Assembly: GCA_001643675.2 (NCBI GenBank)
Contig: LSRY02000025.1
Location: forward strand, 498,001 to 562,000
DNA: 64,000 bases
Reading direction: 5' to 3'
From: Monocercomonoides exilis
Lineage: Eukaryota; Preaxostyla; Oxymonadida; Polymastigidae
The notes below the pieces were generated by a model, which ran no database searches, was not told the DNA's origin, and worked only from the letters and a program-made list of their open reading frames with translations. The position numbers and the translations under genes were made by a program. Shown in pieces: positions 1 to 10,208 of the stretch (positions are counted from its first letter, which is position 1; each line of letters begins with the position of its first letter).

Positions 1-596
1 TTGTTATTATTTTTTCGTTCATTCACGAGACATTTTGCGTGTTTCTTTTTGTTTATTTCATTGTGTAGTCAAATAGCATTTTGTAAATCACATTTTGAGG
101 TTGAGAGCGTTTTTTTTTCGTTTTGATTGAAAAGTTCTTTTTTTCCAATTTTTCCGATTTTTGTTCATTTTTAGTGAGTCAAAATTGAAACATTCAGCAA
201 AACAAATTATTTATTTTTATTTTTATTTTTAGGATGGAAGAAATATGCAAAAAGGTCGTGCGGCTTTTGCATCTGTTCTTTTCGAGACTGGAACAAACAA
301 AATCCAAAAATCATTATCAACTAATAAACTTCGACAATGATGATTCAGTTATTATAATAGTGTGATTTATAAACCCGGACTTTTTTTAAAAATTCATATT
401 TCTCGACGAATTTAGAAAATAATGTTATAATAATTAACACAATTATGCATTAGTGAATAACACATCTAGCCATATTCAAATTTTTGATAATTGTGTTGTA
501 TTGATGAATAAATAAATAATTTTTATATTTGAAAATCTGACTTGAACAATTTTTCTATTTTAATAAAACGATTCAGCTCATCTTTTATGCACACAA
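1..596. other. AT-rich spacer, no gene seen
   Basis: This stretch is very AT-rich with many stops in all frames. I see no coding signal, RNA gene or clear repeat unit before the foldback element that begins near 597. Confidence 0.6.
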
Positions 597-1390
597 CTTA
601 TTTTTTCTATGCAATAAACGATTCTGGTTATTTTTTATTTTCGGAAATTTGCTCCTTCTGAAGAAAAAACAACTATCATTTTTGAAAAATCATTATCAAT
701 GGGATTACTATGAAAATATTTTTTGCAAAACACAAGAACATCCAAGTGGATTTAACACGTGCAATAATAAATATGACAGTTATATAAAATTACTTCATTT
801 TTGAAATTAAAAATGATTTTATATTCATTTCAATAATGCAATTAGTTTTCATAACTGATTATTTATAATAATCATTTTCATTGAAATTATTACAAAATTG
901 TGTTTTATGAAATGAATATAAAATCATTTTTAATTTCAAAAATGAAGTAATTTTATATAACTGTCATATTTATTATTGCACGTGTTAAATCCACTTGGAT
1001 GTTCTTGTGTTTTGCAAAAAATATTTTCATAGTGATCCCATTGATAATGATTTTTCAAAAATGGGTAATTCTTTTTGAAAAGTCGCAAATGTTTAATTTT
1101 CGAATAAATCAAAATTTTCATATTTTGCTCAAATTGATGTTGACATATACCAAACTTCGCTAATATAGAATCTATTTCTGGATAATGCTATTTCAAACAT
1201 TCTTAAGAAGATTTGTGAGTGGAAACATATATTTGAGCAAAATATGAAAATTATGATTTCTTTGAAAATTAAACATTAGCGACTTTTCAAAAAGAATTAC
1301 CCAAATGATAGATTTTTTTTTTCGTCAGAAGGAGCAAATTGCCGAAAATGAAAAATAGCCAGAAGAATATGCAACAAAGAAAAAATGAGT
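597..1390. repeat. Nested three-arm foldback (inverted repeats)
   Basis: Three inverted-repeat pairs are nested. An outer pair (about 597-681 with 1304-1390, roughly 85% matched by eye) encloses two side-by-side hairpins. The first is 677-832 with 908-1063: 156 bp arms with a single mismatch and a 75-bp loop. The second is about 1061-1132 with 1231-1304, with a few mismatches. The whole could fold as a stem carrying two hairpin branches. No protein is encoded; the 61-codon open frame at 936-1121 lies in one arm and is a shadow. It is probably a non-autonomous foldback or nested MITEs. The near-identical inner arms suggest recent formation or gene conversion. Confidence 0.75.
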
Positions 1391-2090
1391 TATACAATCG
1401 GTGGAAAAAGCGGTCGTTTGTGGGAAAAGCTGTAGTTCAAGTTGTTTGAAAAGAAGAGTTTTTGGAAAAAAACATAAAAATTAGAAAGAATATGAACATT
1501 CACACCAGTGAAAGTTCAACGAGATATATTTTTTATTTATCTACTGGTTATAAGACAGAAAAGTTCTCTGAACCTTCGTAATTTTAACAGCAGTATGAAC
1601 AAACTGCTGTTATCAAAAATACTTTTCGCGTTGAATAATCAGAAGAAATAACTTGAATATAATGTGATTTGTTCTGGAATAGCTGTTTGGAAACAAATTT
1701 TGATCTTTTCAAATGAAACTTTATCAAAAAAATTTTGGATCGAATGTGTAATAATGGACGCTACAAAAAAAATCACTCCAAACCTTCTTTATCGTTTGAA
1801 GGCTACATCCAACTTCCGAAAATATTCATCTCCATCACAAAAGATCTTCGAAATATAAAAGAAATATGCTGTAACGTGGAAAACTGCTGTAGGATCCAAA
1901 GCTATCTCAAACGGAGCATGGGAAAGAGGAATAGCGGAGACGAAAGCAAATCGTGAAGTGGGGAAAATTGGACGCCCATCAAAATTACAAGCAAACAACG
2001 GGAAAGAGTTGAAAACCAAGTCATTGCACTGCTGTCTGAACAAAAAATTATCAAAGTGAAGGACATTCAATCGATGGTTTTGCATGTTGA

Positions 2091-2092
<2 letters not shown>

Positions 2093-2131
<39 letters not shown>
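2093..2131 (+). repeat. Poly(T) run inside transposase remnant
   Basis: Thirty-nine consecutive T bases interrupt the transposase remnant between its DNA-binding and catalytic parts. It could be a microsatellite expansion or the trace of an A-tailed insertion. Confidence 0.9.
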
Positions 2132-2132
<1 letters not shown>

Positions 2133-2785
2133 ATAACTTTGTTTTTTTGATCCAGGAAATTTTTTATTCAAGTTGTGAAAGGGACGAAAAAGGAAAAAAG
2201 TCAATTCGAAATACGCCTTTGATCTCATAAAAAGAAGCTCAATATTAAAGGCATGCATTTCCAGGCTAATGGAAATTGAAAAAATCCGTGCGCAATCACC
2301 AGAAACAATTCGTGAATGGTTCCAAAAGTTGTCTTCCATGATTACAACGAACAACATTGATTCCACAGGCATATACAACTTTGATGAATCCTCAGTTCGT
2401 GTAGGTGATGGAACAGAAAAACTGGTAGTCTGCCTCAAAAACCAAACGCCGCCTTCTCCTCCGACATTACCAAAAAATTGAAAATGCAACTTTATGTGTT
2501 TGCATTTGTGCCGAAGGGTCTCATCTTCCACATATAATAATATACCCACGAAAAAAATTCCACAAGAGTTTTCTTTTTTATCATCATTTAATATTTCTCA
2601 CATAGGTTCTTCGTCAGGTTGGACAACTTCGGAAACATTTCGATTTATCATGATTCAGAAATGGATTCCGTTGATTGTGAATAAACTGAAAGTGTCAGAA
2701 TCCAAGGAAGCTCTGTTATTGCTGGACAATCACCATTCTCATTTTGACTCGGAGGTTGTTTCGTTTGCGAATCATGCACTAAGAA

Positions 2786-3430
2786 TTATTCAAGATCGAA
2801 AAACTTTAATTCGAAATCGAAAATATTTATTTCAAAATCGAAAAAGAAGATAATTTGTTCAGAATTTCAATAAAAGTCAAAACCAAAAAAGTTTTATTGA
2901 CACAAATGTTGATAATTGCAAATGTCTATTTATTGGAAATGTTTTTCTTTTGTTTTTAACAACTGTTTTCTACGATATAGGCTGATATTAATCGATTATT
3001 TTCTCATTTTGAATATTGAAAATGATATATTTTATCAGTTTCCAATGCAATAAATGAAATACAAAACATTTTATTTTCAGAAAATGAAATGAATTTTTGT
3101 ATTTTTGTGGACAAAACAAGATCATGAACTATTCAATCACTTTTATTTTTTGCAAAAATTCCTTGTAATCTCCTGAACACATGTGAAAAGTTTAATTATT
3201 ACTCAGTTTTATCCTTATTCCACAATTTCACACAATCAAACACCAAAAAAAACATCAAAAAATATTTTTCAAATTGAAAACGACAAATTTCTCAGATCTA
3301 TAACTGAAAGAAAAGAAATTGACATGATTTTGAATTTTGAAATTTTTTCAAATTTTTTGATGATAAAGAATTTTCGATGTTGAATTAAAGATTTTCGATC
3401 TTGAATTAAACTTTTTCGATGTTGAATAAT
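2786..3430. mobile_element. MITE-like insert within the transposase remnant
   Basis: The left end (from about 2786) and the right end (to about 3430) are inverted repeats of about 60 bp. Each begins ATTATTCAA and repeats a motif of the type TTCAAGATCGAAAA two to three times. The insert separates transposase codons FANHAL (before 2786) from the continuation IIIETFPPNMTH (after 3437). The interior is AT-rich with no protein. I infer a small non-autonomous element that jumped into the older transposon. I could not settle its target duplication. Confidence 0.6.
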
Positions 3431-4640
3431 TTTTGATATAACAATATCATCATCGAAACCTTTCCTCCGAATATGACACACCTTTTTCAGCCGTGTGACA
3501 ATTGCGTGCTTTCTCGATTAAAACTTGTTCTTCAAAATTAATTTGTTCGACCAACAAATTTAACGACTTCTTCTTTCAGAAAAGCTTTGGCAGATGTGTT
3601 TCCAGAAGCTTTGTCTGCTGCAACTTCTCCTTCTGAAATTAAATCGGCATTTTTCAACACACTGGAGTTCATCCTGTTGCTGCTACTTCTGTGTTATCCA
3701 AAGTGTGCGGCACAGCTTTGTCGTCAAAATAATCATCTTCTTCATATTTATCCACAATAGAATTGAAGAAAAGCGTATTTGGAGATTTTTCTCCAAAAGA
3801 AAAACAACAATTAAAAGAAAAAAGTCAGCAAATGCCTGCAATTGAGATAAAGAAAACAGAAATGACAGATGAAAAAGCAATTGCAAACAAAGAAAAAGGA
3901 GAAGAAGAAGAAGAAGAGCAAAACGAAAGCGATAATCGGAGATAATGAAAAAAAGAAAAATTAGACATCGAAAAAAAAGAATTGATGATAATTATGTTTA
4001 CGGAAATGAAATCAGTTGCATATACGTAGAGGAGGGAACATTAACTTTTGATCAGAAAACAAAGTTGAGAACAAGAAAAAGGAGAAAAATTGAAGACGAA
4101 TCCGATTCAGATATTGAAACCACAACAATTTGAATGGATCAAATTTTATGTAGAAGTTGATGTGAATGAAGATATTTATTTTTTCAGAACTGCGAATGTC
4201 TTATTTTTCCAATTCACATATCTTTTAAAATTAAAACAAGCTGTTGATAATAAAGTTTAATACCTTTTTTCCATTTATTTATTCATATATCTGTTCGACA
4301 AGTAATAATTGTCAAAATGCAACATGCCTAGGGTCACATCAAAAGAATAACAGGGTAGAAAACTTTCATAATTTCAGTTCCTCCAACTACCGCTTTTCCC
4401 ACCAACGACCGCTTTTTCCACCGATGGAAAACAAAAGATAATTTCAAAAAAGTTCAATCTCCAAATACAACTGATTTTTTACAAATTGTCGCATTTGAAA
4501 TGAAACAATGATAAAAGTCAATTCAAAATGATGCTTTAAAAAATGGTTTCACAACAAAATTAAAAAAAAAAATATTTTGAAGTGGAGTTTTTGTGATCTT
4601 TTAAATGAATATTTCCTTTTTCAATTTTCATTTATAAGCT

Positions 4641-5510
4641 TTACGGAGGTGGATTCTGTTTCGCAAATTCTCTAACATTCTTTTCATAGGTTGCTCTATC
4701 ATCACGATAAAGCTCAAAAGCAGGTCGTTGGGCGGGATCCTGAAAAAATTTTAAAGAGAAAATTAAAAGTTTAAAAGAAAAAGTACATTATTAAATTATT
4801 ATCATGGGAAGTAATTTTGAAGAATTATAAAATGAAACGTACAGCAATATTCGGATTATCTAGCAAATCTTGAATTCCAAGTAATATTGTTTTTATTGTA
4901 ATTGAAGGACGCCAATCTTTGTCCTCATTCAAAATTGAAAGACAAACAGTTCCTTTAATGAAAGGAAAAATTACATAAAAATGCTTCATAAATAAAAAAT
5001 TTAAGAAATAAGAACCAGATGGGAAAATATTTGGATGCGGAAGAGTTGGAGTGAAACGGCCTGAAAATTAAAAGTATGATTGTTAATTTTTATCAAAAAT
5101 AATTCAAACATTTTGGTGGCTTACTAAAATGAGAATTTGAGGATTTTAAAAAATAAAAAAATATTGCAACATATGAAAGAGCAATACCTTGGATAATCCT
5201 CGGTAAATTCTGGAAAAATTTCAGAACTAATCAAATAAATGAAGCAAAACAAACACACCCATTGTCATCCTATATAACCCACCTTCCCAAATTGATCCTG
5301 CTTTTCCGGGGATGCCACAATTCCACTTAAATAGATTAAGTGATCCATCAGGATTTTTTTCTGGTCCAGCAAAAAACCCAATTGGTCTTTCTTTTCTTAT
5401 TAAAGATCGCTCTATCAACAGTTTTACAAAATAATAATATGGATATTAAACTTAACATTACATATTTTAGCCGTACCTGCAAGCAAACGAGTCTTTGCTA
5501 TTCCAGCCAT
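4641..5510 (-). CDS. UBC9: SUMO-conjugating enzyme UBC9 (E2), seven exons
   Basis: Spliced product of 158 aa, the same length as animal UBC9. By analogy it takes SUMO from the E1 as a thioester and passes it to lysines. Exons on the minus strand are 5477-5510, 5259-5411, 5188-5209, 5110-5123, 5016-5060, 4843-4952 and 4641-4739. Introns are 49-103 nt and all are GT-AG. The protein starts [14 protein letters not shown] and contains [30 protein letters not shown], the E2 hallmark HPN (in PHPNIFPSG), then GTVCLSIL with catalytic Cys93, DKDWRP and ILLGIQDLL. It ends ..[15 protein letters not shown]. All family landmarks are intact, so it is probably active. Exons of 22 and 14 nt are unusually small. 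The start codon lies 99 bp from the divergent calpain-like start. Confidence 0.95.
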
Positions 5511-5609
5511 CGAAAATCCAAAATAACAAATAAAACAGCAATTATTATGGTTATCATTCAACCATTAATTGTTTTAATAGCATTTTGTGATTTTTTATCA
5601 ATCAACAGT
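5511..5609. promoter_or_regulatory. Short divergent intergenic promoter region
   Basis: Only 99 bp separate the UBC9 start codon (minus) from the chosen start of the calpain-like gene (plus), so both promoters must lie here or overlap the genes. The stretch is AT-rich. I see no recognisable motif. Confidence 0.45.
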
Positions 5610-8600
5610 ATGCCACCAAAAGTTGCTGCAAATCCCAAAGCATTACCAAAGCTTAAAGAAAAAGCAAACACGTCATCTTCAAGATCAACAAATTCAAGAC
5701 CAAAACAGCCTTCAAAGACATTAAACACTGTTTCTTCTGTTCCTTCTTTAAAGAAGCATTCAATCTCTTCACCTCCAAGAGTTGAAAAGCACCAATCACC
5801 ATTTGAATCAGACTTGCATTCATCTCGTCCTTTAAAGAAGCTGACAAAGCCAGTTGGTCCAAAATTTTCTCAAACTAAATCAAAGAGTAATTTGACATCT
5901 TCTTCTGTGTCTGCTTCAAAAACAAATTTACAAAATCTTTCAAGTTCTTCTTCCCGAGGCAAGGTTTTATCTCCACCAAGATCATCTTCAAACACTCAAA
6001 ACACTAAACAGCAAAATGATGCTTCACGGACAAGAATTCTTTCACCTCCACGGACTCTTTCAAAATCAAGTAGTACTTATATCGAAGACTCAACTACTCG
6101 AGCAAGAATACTCTCACCTCCAAGATCTGGGACAAATGCCTCAACAGCAAATTTGTCACGCAAACCTCTTACAAAGCCGATTGCACCCAAATTATCCGAG
6201 CCGAAACAGCGATCATATGCTACGCACACAACAACTCAAACATACACAACTACAGTTATAACAACTCAGTCTGTGAAAGCACTTCCAAGATTGCAACCAA
6301 AGCAGACTCAAAAAACTTCGTCCTCAAAGTCTTTGTCTTCTGCATCTTCGCTTCCTTTGCTTTCTCCGAGAACATCAGCCGCAAGAAAGTCGACTTCTCA
6401 TTTGACAAGCTCATCGTCAGATAAATCACTTCATTCAAAATCTAATTCCTCATCATCTGGTGCTTCTTCCTCTTCCTCTTCATATTCGTCCTCACACTCC
6501 ACTGGTTCAGTTTTGCAATCAAGTGCAGCAACACCAGCTGAGCAAATAGCCCATCAGCCACGCCGATCGCCAAGCAGACTTCAGAATGCTCCAGAAATAC
6601 GTCTTTTGTCCCCACCTGCGAAGGCTCAGCATGTTGGACCAATAATCCCGCCTCCCCCGCAAGTGATGCGACCTCTGCCTGCCATCACAATCAAAGCACC
6701 GCCCAAATCGAGCCTTCCTCCGCTTCCGTCCTTTGGCAACTTCTCATCCGAAGAGAAGGCTGTTCTGGAGGCATCGTCGCATCTCAACGGCGCAACCTAT
6801 CCAATCTGGAAGAACTCTCAGCACGCCATCAACCCTGCTGCCGAGGATGCTGCGCTGTTTGTGGACTCTGTTCCTGTTCTTCTGAACGAGAAGCAGGCGA
6901 ACTTGGGGTGTGTTCTAAGCCGTCCAGAGAATCTGTTTGAGTGCCAGAGAGAAGAGCTGGCTGTGTTTGGAGGGTTTTCGTGGCGGCAGGGCAAGCAGAG
7001 CGTGGTGGATGACAGCTCTGTGGTAATGTCGCTGATTCTGATGGGCTACGCCGAAGAAAGACTACGTCTGGCTTTCCTCACGTCGAATGTGTACCCTCAA
7101 GTGGAAGGCAAAGGGAGTGTGGTGAATCCATCTGGCAGATACTACCTGCGCTTCTTCTTCAACGGCGCCTGGCGCTGCTGTGAGATTGATGACAGGCTGC
7201 CGTGCTATCCACGTTCATCACCAAACTTTGCTGTTCCGAAGGCAGAAACTTGGAAGCGGCAGCTGTGTGCGCACGCGATGGGGAAGAAGGAGCTGTGGAT
7301 GCAGCTGTATGAAAAGGCCTATCTGAAGATACGGGGCTTTTCGTATTCCACGTTTGACCTGCCAAGTGCTGAGAACATCCACTTCATCGCATCCTGGATT
7401 CCTGAGCTGTGGCGCCTGGAGGAGATTCCGGGGGGAGACAGAGATGACGATGATGATTACAATAATAATAGAGATGGGGGTGAGGGAGAAGAAGGAAGAG
7501 GAGGAAAAATTGTTAAAGCAGACATCACAACAGAAGAAATGAATAAGTTCTGGGAGCAGCTGACAGAAGGATATGCGACTGGGATGCTTGTGGCGGTGGC
7601 AAGCACACGTCCTGACATGAGCGATGGAGTAGTGGAGTCGACAGGGCTTGTGGTAGATCACGGGTACGGAATACTCGATGCGAAAGACGTGGGCGGGGTG
7701 CGTGTGCTGAAGATGCGCAATCCACAGCTGGGAATCAGCGGCGGCTGGAGAGGAAAGCTCTCAGCGACTGACGAAAAGGGATGGACATCTGCACTCAGAG
7801 AGAGATTCCACTATTCTCCTTCAGATGCTGCTCAGAACAACAACGGCATCTTCTTCATCCGCTGGGAAGATATGCTGAAGTACTTCTCTTCATTAAGTGT
7901 GTCGCACAACCCGCTTCTGTTTCCCTGCCAGGCACACTTCCATTGCTTGTTCTCGAAAGAGCTGCAGTTCGATGCAGAGCTCCTTCGCACGCTGTCTGCT
8001 CCGCAGTTTCTGGTGAGAAAGGAAAAGCACCAGAAATACTGGTTTCTTTTGCAGCGGCACTGGGAAGATGCAGAGGGAGATGAAAGTGAAGAAGATGACG
8101 TGGACAACACGACCGACCCAGCTATTGGGCTGCGGTTCCACAAGCACCTGATAGAAGACGAGAAGCTGAAGGCAGCGGGAAAGCAAGGCGAAGAGTGCAA
8201 GCGGCCGAGACGGCTGGACGAGCCTCCGAGTGTGTGCCGCATAGCGGATGTGGTGAACAGGGTGGATCCAGTGATGTATCGGATGTGGATGTATTCGCTG
8301 GAGAAGATCGAAGACAGCTACGAGGGATACTACACGATGATCGTGTCGATGATGAACGCTCCGAAGAAGAAGCGGGACTTGAGATTCACAATTTCTGTGT
8401 ATTCGAACAGGGAAATCGCTGTGTCGCGTATTCCGCTTGTGCAGAAGAATGAGTGCACCATCAGAAGCACAACAAGACAGCAGCCAATCATCCGCGGGCT
8501 GTCACCGCAGACTGGTACACACCTCATTTCACGCCCTTCGCAAAGGATCAACCTCCCCTTTGCCTCTCCTTCACTGTTCTCATCATCTCCTTCTTCATCA

Positions 8601-10208
8601 CCTTCTTCTTCGCCATCTTCGTCTTCTGCATCTTCCTCTGCTTCTGCGAGTTCAAATGAATCATTTTCTCTTTCTCCTTCTGCCAGTTCTCCGTCTGCCT
8701 CATCGTCGATGCTGTCTTCCCTTCCATTCGATGCACAATGTGCTGTTTCTGGTGATGGCTCGTTTGTTTCCTCTCTTTCTGACCAGTCGCCTTTCCTTCC
8801 GTTCATCCGGGCAGCACAAGTTCTGTTTGCACCACAATTCTCATTGACACTCACACCGATGGATCCATTTCCTGCAATTGAGAACGAATTGAGTGCGAGT
8901 TCAGAGGCAGGCGATGCAGCTGGGAAAGGAAAGGAAAAGGACAAGGAAAGCGGAAGCAGCATGAAGAATCCGTTCAGTCTGGTTTCACAGCCACATGCGC
9001 CAGGAGATATGTCTTTGATTGCACACACCGCTTCCTCAGAGATCCAGTTCTATTTGGATGCTGAAGAGATGGACAAGCCCGCAGAAGATGTTGTGAAGCC
9101 AACGGATGCCTCACCGTTCTCAATGCGAATGGCAGAAAAACGCTATTCGCCTTCAACACAGATGTATCTCTTCCACCAGTCAGCTGCACAGATGGTGGTG
9201 CCATTCACTCCCTTGAAAGAGAAAGAGGCCGAAAAGATGAAAGGGAAAGAGAAAGGGATGGCGAGGCATGTGCGTGTGATTGTGCCATCTCCTCTGCAGT
9301 GCATCGAAATGAGTGTGCCGTTCGATTTGACGTGTGTTCCACCACATGGTTTTACGCTCTCTGCGACAGAGTGCTTGCAGCCGTGGATATGTGCCAAGCA
9401 CGAGATCAGGTGGATGGGGCAGCTGGGGAAGAAGCTGAGCAACGAGCTGAAGGAGAAGCTGGCTGGCGAGAAGGATGGCGAAGGCGCGGAGCAGAAGACA
9501 AACCCGCAGCAGATCAGCAGGCGGTTTGTGCTGATTGTGGTTGGGGCAGAGGGCGAAGGGAAAGAAGGAGCGGAGAAAGAAGAGAGAAAAGGAGACGATT
9601 GCAGCATCTTTGTCCAGATGATTATGAAGACGGATGCGATGGTGCTGTACAATCCATACGTGAAGGTGTTCACACTGAATGGCGCTGACATCACAAAACA
9701 AGAAGAAGAGGAAGGATTGAAGAGAAAGAGCTACACAGAAAGTGCTAAAGCGGATGGAACAGGCAGTTCAGGCGTAGCTGATGGAGGTGGAAGCTCTGGA
9801 AGCTCTGAGGCAATGAGAAAAGAGCAAGAGAGCTTTGAAAATTCAGTGTTTGCGCTGCTGAAGAGGCTGACAATTGCAAACAAGCCACTGAACAAGAAGC
9901 ATCTTGTGTTTGAGTCTTCTGTGTCGTCGAATCGGAACTATGCCCATCGCTTCCCGCTGGGTGTAGATTCTGCCTTTGGAGGGCCAGATGAATGTCTGCA
10001 CATGGGATTTCCAGCTGGTGGGGGTGTTGTGAAGTGTGTTGAAAGAAAAATGGAGACAGAAATGAATGAAAAGCAAAAAAATGATGATGAAATGTGGAAA
10101 AAAGGGTTGTACTTGATGGAGATTGGAACAGCTTTTGTGGATCATATTGATTTTATGGCATTTTTATGGTCGATTGAAGCACAGCTGAAAGTGTATTCGT
10201 TGGATTAA
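5610..10208 (+). CDS. Calpain-7/PalB-like protein, catalytic Cys replaced by Ser
   Basis: Single exon, 1,532 aa from ATG 5610. The frame stays open upstream to 5340, but that part overlaps UBC9 and looks non-coding. Residues 1-370 are Ser/Pro-rich and disordered, with repeated LSPPR motifs. A calpain (C2) protease domain follows, with NPSGRYYLRFFFNG, EIDDRLPCYP, EKAYLKIRGF, ASWIPELW, the catalytic His in VDHGYGIL (His684) and Asn in KMRNP (Asn704). Where calpain-7/PalB proteins have the Cys of DCSFVASL, this one reads DSSVVMSL with Ser469. Proteolysis is therefore unlikely, and a scaffold role in the ESCRT/PalB style is an inference. The C-terminal half holds divergent calpain-type beta domains interrupted by Ser tracts (near 8570-8700) and charged insertions. 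An acidic insert at about 7440-7530 splits the protease domain. Confidence 0.8.
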   Translation: MPPKVAANPKALPKLKEKANTSSSRSTNSRPKQPSKTLNTVSSVPSLKKHSISSPPRVEKHQSPFESDLHSSRPLKKLTKPVGPKFSQTKSKSNLTSSSVSASKTNLQNLSSSSSRGKVLSPPRSSSNTQNTKQQNDASRTRILSPPRTLSKSSSTYIEDSTTRARILSPPRSGTNASTANLSRKPLTKPIAPKLSEPKQRSYATHTTTQTYTTTVITTQSVKALPRLQPKQTQKTSSSKSLSSASSLPLLSPRTSAARKSTSHLTSSSSDKSLHSKSNSSSSGASSSSSSYSSSHSTGSVLQSSAATPAEQIAHQPRRSPSRLQNAPEIRLLSPPAKAQHVGPIIPPPPQVMRPLPAITIKAPPKSSLPPLPSFGNFSSEEKAVLEASSHLNGATYPIWKNSQHAINPAAEDAALFVDSVPVLLNEKQANLGCVLSRPENLFECQREELAVFGGFSWRQGKQSVVDDSSVVMSLILMGYAEERLRLAFLTSNVYPQVEGKGSVVNPSGRYYLRFFFNGAWRCCEIDDRLPCYPRSSPNFAVPKAETWKRQLCAHAMGKKELWMQLYEKAYLKIRGFSYSTFDLPSAENIHFIASWIPELWRLEEIPGGDRDDDDDYNNNRDGGEGEEGRGGKIVKADITTEEMNKFWEQLTEGYATGMLVAVASTRPDMSDGVVESTGLVVDHGYGILDAKDVGGVRVLKMRNPQLGISGGWRGKLSATDEKGWTSALRERFHYSPSDAAQNNNGIFFIRWEDMLKYFSSLSVSHNPLLFPCQAHFHCLFSKELQFDAELLRTLSAPQFLVRKEKHQKYWFLLQRHWEDAEGDESEEDDVDNTTDPAIGLRFHKHLIEDEKLKAAGKQGEECKRPRRLDEPPSVCRIADVVNRVDPVMYRMWMYSLEKIEDSYEGYYTMIVSMMNAPKKKRDLRFTISVYSNREIAVSRIPLVQKNECTIRSTTRQQPIIRGLSPQTGTHLISRPSQRINLPFASPSLFSSSPSSSPSSSPSSSSASSSASASSNESFSLSPSASSPSASSSMLSSLPFDAQCAVSGDGSFVSSLSDQSPFLPFIRAAQVLFAPQFSLTLTPMDPFPAIENELSASSEAGDAAGKGKEKDKESGSSMKNPFSLVSQPHAPGDMSLIAHTASSEIQFYLDAEEMDKPAEDVVKPTDASPFSMRMAEKRYSPSTQMYLFHQSAAQMVVPFTPLKEKEAEKMKGKEKGMARHVRVIVPSPLQCIEMSVPFDLTCVPPHGFTLSATECLQPWICAKHEIRWMGQLGKKLSNELKEKLAGEKDGEGAEQKTNPQQISRRFVLIVVGAEGEGKEGAEKEERKGDDCSIFVQMIMKTDAMVLYNPYVKVFTLNGADITKQEEEEGLKRKSYTESAKADGTGSSGVADGGGSSGSSEAMRKEQESFENSVFALLKRLTIANKPLNKKHLVFESSVSSNRNYAHRFPLGVDSAFGGPDECLHMGFPAGGGVVKCVERKMETEMNEKQKNDDEMWKKGLYLMEIGTAFVDHIDFMAFLWSIEAQLKVYSLD

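Larger units (their letters stand above)
1735..4133 (+). pseudogene. Broken pogo-like transposase (DDE_1)
   Basis: Pieces of a cut-and-paste transposase occur in order on the plus strand but in different frames. A basic N-terminal part contains a GRPSKL motif (near 1970), typical of the helix-turn-helix region before the catalytic core. The first catalytic block YNFDES lies near 2380. A frameshifted block around 2480-2560 reads as the strand that ends in LPHIIIYPRKKF. The second catalytic block LLLDNHHSHF lies near 2720. After the nested insert, PPNMTHLFQPCDN (near 3465-3505) carries the third acidic residue, followed by FFNTGVHP (3650-3680) and an acidic tail. The catalytic layout is therefore D, D, D as in DDE_1 proteins. 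An in-frame stop at 2479-2481, frameshifts, the T run and the insert make it non-functional. Confidence 0.7.
1395..4427 (+). mobile_element. Decayed pogo-like (DDE_1) DNA transposon
   Basis: The segment is bounded by inverted repeats of about 40 bp (1397-1436 and 4385-4424, both containing GGTGGAAAAAGCGGTCG with few mismatches). Between them are remnants of a transposase of the pogo/Tigger DDE_1 type, a 39-base T run (2093-2131) and a nested inverted-repeat insert (about 2786-3430). I could not identify a convincing TA target duplication. It abuts the foldback at 597-1390. Multiple frameshifts and stops show it is inactive. Confidence 0.65.

Noticed and set aside
597-1390. Foldback as a viral hairpin terminus
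   Set aside because: The shape alone is suggestive, but no replication protein is nearby and the adjacent sequence is transposon debris.
5340-5609. Upstream extension of the calpain-like frame, including a hydrophobic MVIIQPLIVLIAF start
   Set aside because: Most of it overlaps UBC9 exons on the other strand or the 99-bp AT-rich gap. A signal peptide would be odd for a calpain. ATG 5610 was preferred.
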